Shown here: positions 24,326 to 30,886 of the stretch, piece by piece
How positions within the stretch are numbered: the stretch's first letter is position 1
Layout of the letters: every line of letters starts with the position of its first letter
Assembly (NCBI GenBank): GCA_963702175.1
Contig: OY969721.1
Coordinates: 1,364,001 to 1,428,000, forward strand
Length of the DNA stretch: 64,000 bases
DNA from: VRUE01 sp963702175
GTDB taxonomy: Bacteria; Actinomycetota; Thermoleophilia; Solirubrobacterales; 70-9
Direction of reading: 5' to 3'
The notes under the pieces: generated by a model
Databases searched by the model: none
What the model saw: only the letters and a program-made list of their open reading frames with translations
What the model was told of the DNA's origin: nothing
Program-made: the position numbers and the translations under genes

Positions 24326-25588
24326 CTACTCCTCGTTCCCGACCCAGATCGCGCCCGGGCCCGCAACCGCCTTGCCCTGCTCGGCGTCGGTGGCGCCGAC
24401 CAGGATCGAGATCTTGCCGATGTGCCTGTTCTCCTGCAACAGCCGCTGCGCCTCCGGCAACTGCTCGAAGCCCATCGCCCGCCACATCACGGGACGGATC
24501 CTGCCCTCGCGGATCAGCTCGTTGGCGCGCCAGCACTCGTAGGCGTTGAAGGCGTGCGAGCCGATGATCTGCTTCTGGCGCATCCACAGGTAGCGCACGT
24601 CGAAGTCGAGAACATAGCCGGTGGTGGCTCCACAGGTGACGACTTTCCCGAAGGGCTTGACGGTGAAGACAGAGGTCGGGAAAACCTCCTTGCCAACGTG
24701 TTCGAAGACGATGTCGGGGGCATCGCCCAGGATCTCCCGGACCCGCTTCGCGAATTGGCGAGTCGCCCCGAAGCGCTCCTTCTCCTCGGCCGGGCTCTCA
24801 CCGCCGCGCCGGACCATTCCCGCGAACTCGCCGCGGTCGATGTAACCGACGGCGCCGAGCCGCTTGACCAGCTCGCCCTTCTCCGGCGAGGAGACGACGC
24901 CGACGGCGTTGGCCCCGGCGGCGGCGCACAGCTGCGTAGCGAAGACCCCGAGGCCGCCGGCGGCGCCCCAGATCAGGACGTTGTGGCCGGCCTGCATCTG
25001 GCACTGGTCGACCAGCATCCGGTAGGCGGTGAAGTGGGTCACGCCGTAGGCGGAGGAATCGACCCAGGAGAGGTTGGCGGGCTTGGGGAGCAGCTGCTGG
25101 GCCTGGACCTTGCAGAACTGGGCGAAGGAGCCCCAGGTCGTCTGGTACCCCCAGCCCAGCTGGCTGGGCGCCGCGAGCGGGTCGAGGCCGTGCACCTCGG
25201 GGTCCTCGTAGGAGGCCTGGTTGGCGTGCAGGACGACCTCGTCGCCGGGTTTCCAACGCTCGACCCCGGCGCCGACCTTCCAGACGATCCCCGAGGCGTC
25301 GGAGCCGGCGATGTGGTGCCCCCACCGTGGATGGTCGCCGTAGGCGAAGATCGAGATCGGCTCGGCCAGGGCCGCCCAAATGCTGTTGAAGTTCATCCCG
25401 GCGGCCATCACCCGCACGATCACCTCGAACGGCCCCGGCTCGGGGACCTCGACCTCCTCGACCTCGAAGGCGCTGTCCAGGTCGCCCTCCCGCTCGGGGC
25501 GGAGGACCCAGGCGGCCATCGTCTCCGGCAGCTCTCCCGGCGTTACGTCGATCTTCGATATCTCGGCGCTGTCGATCGCCACGCTCAT
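24326..25588 (-). CDS. ccr: Crotonyl-CoA carboxylase/reductase
   Basis: 420 aa MDR-family enzyme that reductively carboxylates crotonyl-CoA to ethylmalonyl-CoA with NADPH and CO2. Conserved stretches AGMNFNSIWAALAEP, GSDASGIVWKVGAGVERWKP, the cofactor loop WGAAGGLGVFATQLC and GSHAFNAYECWRAN are those of Ccr rather than of generic enoyl reductases. It supplies the ethylmalonyl-CoA pathway or unusual extender units for lipids and polyketides. The next gene on the strand starts 6 nt after its stop, so it heads the methyltransferase-glycosyltransferase operon, an unexpected pairing. Confidence 0.92.
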   Translation of the reverse strand: MSVAIDSAEISKIDVTPGELPETMAAWVLRPEREGDLDSAFEVEEVEVPEPGPFEVIVRVMAAGMNFNSIWAALAEPISIFAYGDHPRWGHHIAGSDASGIVWKVGAGVERWKPGDEVVLHANQASYEDPEVHGLDPLAAPSQLGWGYQTTWGSFAQFCKVQAQQLLPKPANLSWVDSSAYGVTHFTAYRMLVDQCQMQAGHNVLIWGAAGGLGVFATQLCAAAGANAVGVVSSPEKGELVKRLGAVGYIDRGEFAGMVRRGGESPAEEKERFGATRQFAKRVREILGDAPDIVFEHVGKEVFPTSVFTVKPFGKVVTCGATTGYVLDFDVRYLWMRQKQIIGSHAFNAYECWRANELIREGRIRPVMWRAMGFEQLPEAQRLLQENRHIGKISILVGATDAEQGKAVAGPGAIWVGNEE

Positions 25589-25619
25589 ACCTCGTTGACC
25601 CTGATTCGTGTGGATTGGC

Positions 25620-26246
25620 CTACTCGCCCGCCTCTTGCGAGGCAGCGCGTTGTTGTTCGTACCGAGGGCCCAGCTGGGCTTCGCAGTACTCGCGTGTGTA
25701 TTCCTGCAGGCAAGTCTCCGGGTCGATCGAGCGACCGGACTCCGCTTCTGCCGCTCGCTGCGCGGCCAGGATCTCCTCGCACTGTGCCTCGCTCATGACC
25801 TTGACGCAGTCCTGCGGCTCTGTGACTGGATGGGAGGGCGACCGATCGGACTCCGCCTCGATCCGAGCCTTGCATTCCTCTCGGGTGAAGGCGGGGGGAC
25901 AGACGGGCTTAGCCTTCGCCGGCTTAGCTTTCGCCGCATCCCGGCCGCCATCTTGGCCGGAGTCGTCGGCTCGGGCAACCGGCCTGCTTGGTCGATCGGA
26001 GCGAGTGCGATCCTTGGCGATCTGGCGCTCCTGCGAGCGGGCCACGCCATCGGCTCGCGATTGCCCCTCGGCGCTGGGCCTGGGCGGGATCGCGGTCGAA
26101 GCGGCTTTCTCACTGTTGCCTGGACCGGCGTCCTGCTCAGATGAGCCACAGCCGACGAACGCGGACCCGAGGGTCGCCGCGACCAACAGGACCGCGGCGG
26201 CGGCAAATGCGGCGGGACCTAACGGTCGCCTTGGGAAAGAGGTCAC
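25620..26246 (-). CDS. Lipoprotein with three C-x8-C repeats
   Basis: 208 aa, no family recognised. The N-terminal signal ends in a lipobox (GSAFVGC, C33). A long charged low-complexity linker (about 40-112) leads to three evenly spaced C-x8-C units: C116-C125, C147-C156 and C179-C188, each of the form C-x4-[FMY]-[TS]-x3-C-x-[AE], about 31 residues apart. They look like disulfide-stapled helical hairpins. GTG 26246 follows TACATT by 6 nt, so it is probably leaderless; the longer frame would overlap the divergent gene at 26300. Confidence 0.75.
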   Translation of the reverse strand: MTSFPRRPLGPAAFAAAAVLLVAATLGSAFVGCGSSEQDAGPGNSEKAASTAIPPRPSAEGQSRADGVARSQERQIAKDRTRSDRPSRPVARADDSGQDGGRDAAKAKPAKAKPVCPPAFTREECKARIEAESDRSPSHPVTEPQDCVKVMSEAQCEEILAAQRAAEAESGRSIDPETCLQEYTREYCEAQLGPRYEQQRAASQEAGE

Positions 26247-26299
26247 CGGCCAAATGTAGACGACGGCATGCAGCGCGGCGATTGAGATAGCTTGGCCGC

Positions 26300-26938
26300 G
26301 TGTACTGCCCGCGCTGTGGAACACCAAACGAGCCCGGTGACAGATTCTGCAGCTCCTGCGGGACGGAGCTCCAGAAGCCAGGCCCCGAGCCGGCAAAGCG
26401 GCGCCCGCTGCGGGACCGCATCCGGGGGTTCGTCGGCACGACTCGCAAGGACCTGCTGGTAAGCGCGGCGACCGCGCTCGCTCTCGCCGTGGCCATCGCC
26501 GGCTTCCTCGCGCTGGACTCAGCCGAAGACGACGAGATTCCCCGCGACGCGTACACGATCGCCGCCGAGCGGATGTGCATCGCCGCCAAGCGAGAGATCG
26601 TCACCGTGGAGCGGCGGTCGCTGAACCAGCCAAGCGCGCGCGGTGTGAGTGCTCTCGCCGAAGACCTGCTGCCGATCGTCGCCACCTGGCGCTCGAGCTT
26701 CCGGGCGCTGAACGTCCCTGCCGACCGCCTCGAGCAGGCCCGAGAGCTGGACAGCTCTCTGCGTGACGTGGAGATAGAGATCGGGGGCCTGGCTCGAGTC
26801 GCCGATCCTGGCGACAGCCGACGGACGCTGACAAGCGCGAAGCGGGCGGATGAGGCGGCTGCCCGCGTGGAGGAGGCAATTTCCGACCTCGGACTCAGCC
26901 AGTGCGCCAGGCTCGCGATCGGCTTTTCGCCCGATTGA
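26300..26938 (+). CDS. Membrane-anchored zinc-ribbon protein with a helical outer domain
   Basis: 212 aa. An N-terminal zinc ribbon (YCPRCGTPN, FCSSCGTEL) is followed by a basic stretch, one transmembrane helix (about 50-72) and a helical external domain bracketed by cysteines (MCIAAKREI near 91 and LGLSQCARL near the end). The same cysteine-bracketed helical layout occurs in the lipoprotein at 29036-29596, so the two external domains may be paralogous. GTG 26300 follows TAGCTT by 6 nt. The function is unknown; a membrane sensor or adaptor role is only a guess. Confidence 0.75.
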   Translation: MYCPRCGTPNEPGDRFCSSCGTELQKPGPEPAKRRPLRDRIRGFVGTTRKDLLVSAATALALAVAIAGFLALDSAEDDEIPRDAYTIAAERMCIAAKREIVTVERRSLNQPSARGVSALAEDLLPIVATWRSSFRALNVPADRLEQARELDSSLRDVEIEIGGLARVADPGDSRRTLTSAKRADEAAARVEEAISDLGLSQCARLAIGFSPD

Positions 26939-27032
26939 TCGACCACTGGGGTTGCGACGGTCCTCAGCATGTGATCCAATGCGCGCGACGGACCGACACG
27001 ACAAGGCAATCCTGATTGGGGAACAGATAGAG

Positions 27033-27633
27033 ATGAACAGGCGCTACGCAATACTGGGTTTGAGTGTCTTCTTGGCTTTGGCGCTTGCCGTCCCCGCTCT
27101 GGGCGGTCCGTCGAATCCTGTCGCGAGCCTTTCCGCCACGGCCAAAAGCATCGCGAACAAAGCGCTGAAAAAGGCCAAAACCGCGCAGAAAACGGCAAAC
27201 TCAGCGAACAGCACGGCAAACGCCGCGCTCACCGAAGCCAAAAAAGGCGTGACCAACGCGGCGACCGCGCAGGCTGCGGCGGACTCGGCCAAAGGGACGG
27301 CCGACTCAGCCAAAGCGGCGGCCGACGCAGCCAAAGCGGCGGCGGAAGCGGCGGAAGCAAACGCCAACACGAGGCTTAAATCGGCGAGTCAGGTATTCGG
27401 CACATCGACCGCGACGAACACCGAAACTGACAAGAACGCAAGCGTCACGTGCCCCGCAGGTCAGAGACACCCTCGGCGGCGGTTTCGCCGTCGGCGGCGC
27501 TGGAAACAACTCGGTCACCGTCACCAACTCGGAACACCTGTTCTACTCCAATGGCTGGTTCGTGGCCGCAGAGGCGATCACCGGCACGCCGACCTGGTCC
27601 CTTGCCGCCATTGTCATGTGCGGGGCGACGTAG
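27033..27633 (+). pseudogene. Secreted alanine-rich coiled-coil protein, frameshifted
   Basis: The first part has a signal peptide (LGLSVFLALALAVPALG) and an alanine/lysine-rich heptad coiled coil (about residues 35-110), ending ASVTCPAGQ. At about 27465 the frame shifts by +1: the next frame continues DTLGGGFAVGGAGNNSVTV ... AAIVMCGAT and stops at 27633, giving the usual C-terminal domain of these Thermoleophilia surface proteins. The original frame instead reads arginine-rich nonsense into the next gene. Either one base is inserted (a sequencing error or a real mutation) or the gene is disrupted. Confidence 0.82.
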
Positions 27634-29039
27634 CCGCCAGCCCTTCCAAATCCGCTTCGACGGGGGCCTCTCGTGCGAGAGGCCCCTCGTACGTTCGAGA
27701 ACACATCCTCTCCGCCTTTAGCGATCGCCGTCGCATCGCACTCGCGGCGATCCTGCTGGTTGCCGCTGTCCTGCGAGTCGCCGCGATCGAGGCCGACAGT
27801 GGCTATCGACCCGCCAACGACGCCTTCGAGTACGACTACTACGCGCGCGCGATAGCCGGGGGCGACGGGTACCCACGGTCGGGATATCTCCGCCAGGGAG
27901 GCCCGACAGCGATCAGGGGGCCAAGCTACCCGTACCTGCTGGGCGGCGTCTATGCCGTCAGCGGCGACAGCATCGCAGCCGGTCGCCTCTTCGGTGCCGC
28001 CCTCGGCGTGCTTGCGGTGCTGCTCATCCACCTGATCGCGAAGCGCATTTGGGGGGCCCGGATCGGCTTGGTGGCTGCCGCGATCGCCGCTGTCTTCCCA
28101 CCGCTGGTGTTGCTCAGTCGCGATCTTGTCTCGGAGTCCCTGTTCATAGCGCTCGTGCTAGGGGTCCTTTTCAGCCTGCTCGAATTCCGGCGCACCCGGG
28201 CACTGCCTTGGGCGGCGGGAGCGGGCGCGCTGTGCGGGGTGGCCATCCTGACTCGCAACACCGGCTTTGCCATGTTGCTGCCGCTGGTGCTTGGTCTCTG
28301 GGTCCTACGCCCGCGGCTGCGGCCAGCTTCGCTGCTCGCGCCCGCGTTGGGCCTAGCCTGCATGGCGCTTACGCTGGCGCCATGGCTCGCACGCAACGCG
28401 GTGCAGTTCGGCCAGTTCGGCCAGTTCGTCCCGGTGACGACAAGCGCCGGCTTCGCCGCCGCCGGCACATACAACGACGCTTCCCACCGGGACGGTGACA
28501 CCCACGGCGCCTGGCGCGATCCGCGGCTCGCGCCTCGGCTCACCCCGCTGTTCGCGACCCGCGGACTCGACGAGGCCGGCGTCGACGCGGCCCTGCGTCG
28601 GGAGGCGCGGGACTTCGCTTGGCACCATCCCGGCTATGTCGCCGAGACGACCGCGTGGAATCTCCTTCGCCTCTTCGAGGTCGTCGCGGGATCCGTCGTC
28701 GACAGGAGCGGGCGAGCTGTTGCGGATCGGGGGATCGGCAGCGCCGTCCCGACTGGCGAGCGAGTCGGCATCGCCGTCGTCGTCGCGCTCGCCCTGCTCG
28801 GCGTCTTCGCGATCCTCCGCTCGCGGTCGCACAGCCGCTACTCTGGCGAGCCTCCGCGTATGCCGAGTGGTCCATTGTTCTTCTGGCTGGTCCCAATCCT
28901 GATGATCCTCCTCGCCGCCCCCATCGCGGGACTGCCCCGCTACCGGTTGCCCGCTGACCCGTTCCTCTTGATCCTCGCGGCGATCGGGCTGACATGGCTA
29001 TGGGATCGTCTCGCCACCCCGTCGAGGACGGTCGGATGA
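27618..29039 (+). CDS. GT39/ArnT-like polyprenyl-phosphate-dependent glycosyltransferase
   Basis: Integral membrane glycosyltransferase of about 440-470 aa with 10 or more helices. The acidic residues in PANDAFEYDYYARAI after the first helix and RGPSYPYLLGGVY are typical of GT39/GT83 enzymes, which move a sugar from a lipid carrier onto a protein or lipid outside the membrane. The start is uncertain. The domain clearly begins near 27700, but no ATG, GTG or TTG lies there; the nearest in-frame start is GTG 27618, upstream of the terminator hairpin. The stop overlaps the next gene (ATGA). Confidence 0.72.
   Translation: MRGDVAASPSKSASTGASRARGPSYVREHILSAFSDRRRIALAAILLVAAVLRVAAIEADSGYRPANDAFEYDYYARAIAGGDGYPRSGYLRQGGPTAIRGPSYPYLLGGVYAVSGDSIAAGRLFGAALGVLAVLLIHLIAKRIWGARIGLVAAAIAAVFPPLVLLSRDLVSESLFIALVLGVLFSLLEFRRTRALPWAAGAGALCGVAILTRNTGFAMLLPLVLGLWVLRPRLRPASLLAPALGLACMALTLAPWLARNAVQFGQFGQFVPVTTSAGFAAAGTYNDASHRDGDTHGAWRDPRLAPRLTPLFATRGLDEAGVDAALRREARDFAWHHPGYVAETTAWNLLRLFEVVAGSVVDRSGRAVADRGIGSAVPTGERVGIAVVVALALLGVFAILRSRSHSRYSGEPPRMPSGPLFFWLVPILMILLAAPIAGLPRYRLPADPFLLILAAIGLTWLWDRLATPSRTVG
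27663..27686 (+). terminator. Strong hairpin terminator after the frameshifted gene
   Basis: GGGGCCTCTC (27663-27672) and GAGAGGCCCC (27677-27686) form a perfect 10-bp GC-rich stem with a GTGC tetraloop, 29 nt after the stop of the coiled-coil gene. No clear T-tract follows, as is common in high-GC actinobacteria. Confidence 0.75.
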
Positions 29040-29596
29040 GGGGGATGCGCAGGATCGCCCTCCTCCTGGCCCTTCTCGTCGCCCTGGTCCCCTTGGGGTG
29101 CGGTGGCAGCGACGACGAAGCCGCGAGCGGCAAGCAAGGAGCACAGCCGCGGACGGAGACGCCTCCATCCGTCCTGGCGAGGGCGAACGCGAACTGCCGG
29201 TACTTCCTGCGGGAGACGAGAAAGCTTGGCAAACAAGCCTTCAGAGGTAGCTCGGACATCGAAGAGCTGACCACCGAGCGCCTTGTCAAGCCAAGCATCC
29301 CCCTGCTCGAACGCGTGGCGCGTCGCCAGCAAGCACTGGCGCGAGCGGCGCACGATCGGCATCTGACTCTCTATGCGAGCCTCTTTGACCCCATCATCGT
29401 CCTCGCTCGAGAGAGGCTGCGGAGTGGACGGGCGGTGCTCCGCTCGGGTGATGTCCAAGAGAAGCAGCGCTCCGAAGAACTCGAGGACGCGATGACGGAC
29501 CTCGGCCTCGAACAGAAGACGGTCGCTGAAGATGCCAACCTTCCCGCCTGCAGTGTCGACTTCCGGGAAGCGCTGCTGTCGTCCCTGTCCGGGTAG
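29036..29596 (+). CDS. Hypothetical lipoprotein with a helical domain
   Basis: 186 aa. The signal peptide LLLALLVALVPLGC ends in a lipobox, so it should be lipid-anchored. The mature part is helical, with a cysteine near its start (NCRYFLRET) and one near its end (LPACSVDF), and a segment LTLYASLFDPIIVLARERL in between. The layout resembles the outer domain of the protein at 26300-26938. ATG 29036 overlaps the stop of the glycosyltransferase gene, so the two are coupled. No known function. Confidence 0.78.
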   Translation: MRGMRRIALLLALLVALVPLGCGGSDDEAASGKQGAQPRTETPPSVLARANANCRYFLRETRKLGKQAFRGSSDIEELTTERLVKPSIPLLERVARRQQALARAAHDRHLTLYASLFDPIIVLARERLRSGRAVLRSGDVQEKQRSEELEDAMTDLGLEQKTVAEDANLPACSVDFREALLSSLSG

Positions 29597-29599
29597 CGC

Positions 29600-30886
29600 A
29601 TGGCCGCACCGGACGCCGCTGACCGGCCTCGTGAGGTTCCCGACGTCGTCGCTCCTCCCCCTCACCACCCTCGCTTTCCCCTGACCGTCGGCATGCGCGG
29701 CATACCGGCGATCGCGATCATCGTCGGCCACGCCTGGTTCTTCACCGGCGGCTTCGGCGGGTTCACCGAAAGCATCCCCAACCGCGCGATGGTGCGCATG
29801 GACGGGCTCGTCGCCCTCTTCTTCCTGCTCTCGGCATTCCTCCTCTACAGGCCGATGATCGCCAACCGGACCGGGGGGCCGGGGGCGCCACGGGTTGCCG
29901 ACTACACGCGGCGGCGCTTCCTCCGGCTCTATCCGGCCTACTGGGTCGCCCTCACCGGGTTCGCGCTGGTGATCGGACTCGACGGCGTCTTCAGCCACAA
30001 CTGGTGGGCCTTCTACAGCCTCACCGACTTCCTCGACCTCAGCCTTCACGGCGTTTGCACCCCCGACGAAGAGTTCTTCTGCGGCCTTCCCCAATCCTGG
30101 ACCCTGGGGGTCGACATGACCTTCTACGTCCTCCTGCCCTTCTACGCCGCCCTCACCGGGCTGCTGGCGCGGGGGCGTCAGGTGCGCAGCTGGGTCAAGG
30201 TCGAGCTGCTCCTGCTGGTCGTGCTGGCAGTTGCCTCGTTGCTGCTGGGCGGGCCACCGTTCGAGCTGCGGAGCGAGGACTGGTTCAGGTTCAGCGCCCT
30301 GGGGCACTTCTACTGGTTCGCGCTGGGTTTGGCGCTCGCCGTGATCTCGATCGTCGACTGGAGGACGGAGCTGCCCAGGGCGGCACGCGCCGCGCGGGCC
30401 GTGGCAGCGAGGCCGGCGCTGTGCTGGGCTGGCGGCTTCGCGATCTACGTGCTCACCGTGCTCTGCTTCTACCCCGCTCCCTTCATCATCGCCCCGTTCA
30501 GAGACGGCTGGGAATACACGACCCTGAACCTGATCCAGGGCGTCGGCGCGGTGCTGCTGTTCATCCCGGCTGCGTTCTGGAACCCCAACCGCGGGCTGCC
30601 CGCCAAGATCCTCGGGCACCCGGTGCTGATGTGGATCGGATTGATCTCCTACGGTCTCCTGCTCTGGAACGTGACGATCGCCGTCCTACTCGGATACCCC
30701 CGCGCCGACGAGGGCTACTGGACCGTCCTGATCGTGGGGAGCCTGCTGACCCTGCCGCTGGCCGCACTCAGCTACTACTTCGTCGAGCGCCCGCTGATGA
30801 AGCTCAAGTACAGGTCGCTGCGCGAGGCGCTGAGGGGCAGGACGGGAGACGGGGAGCCGGTATCGGAGACGGGAGGGCCCGGATGA
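29600..30886 (+). CDS. Acyltransferase 3 family (OafA-like O-acyltransferase)
   Basis: 428 aa with about ten helices. Family marks are the catalytic-type histidine in AIIVGHAWFFTGG, the FFLLSAFLLYRPMI helix, the RRRFLRLYPAYWVAL motif and SWTLGVDMTFYVLLP. Such enzymes acetylate or acylate surface glycans and lipids from the cytoplasmic side. The C-terminal helix ends in YYFVERPLMKLKYR, also a family hallmark. It starts 3 nt after the lipoprotein gene and overlaps the next gene by ATGA, so it is part of one operon. Confidence 0.9.
   Translation: MAAPDAADRPREVPDVVAPPPHHPRFPLTVGMRGIPAIAIIVGHAWFFTGGFGGFTESIPNRAMVRMDGLVALFFLLSAFLLYRPMIANRTGGPGAPRVADYTRRRFLRLYPAYWVALTGFALVIGLDGVFSHNWWAFYSLTDFLDLSLHGVCTPDEEFFCGLPQSWTLGVDMTFYVLLPFYAALTGLLARGRQVRSWVKVELLLLVVLAVASLLLGGPPFELRSEDWFRFSALGHFYWFALGLALAVISIVDWRTELPRAARAARAVAARPALCWAGGFAIYVLTVLCFYPAPFIIAPFRDGWEYTTLNLIQGVGAVLLFIPAAFWNPNRGLPAKILGHPVLMWIGLISYGLLLWNVTIAVLLGYPRADEGYWTVLIVGSLLTLPLAALSYYFVERPLMKLKYRSLREALRGRTGDGEPVSETGGPG

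Noticed and set aside
26850..29039. A single 729-aa fusion of coiled-coil and glycosyltransferase
   Set aside because: The middle part is arginine-rich nonsense created by the +1 shift at about 27465, and the true C-terminal domain of the first gene lies in another frame up to 27633.
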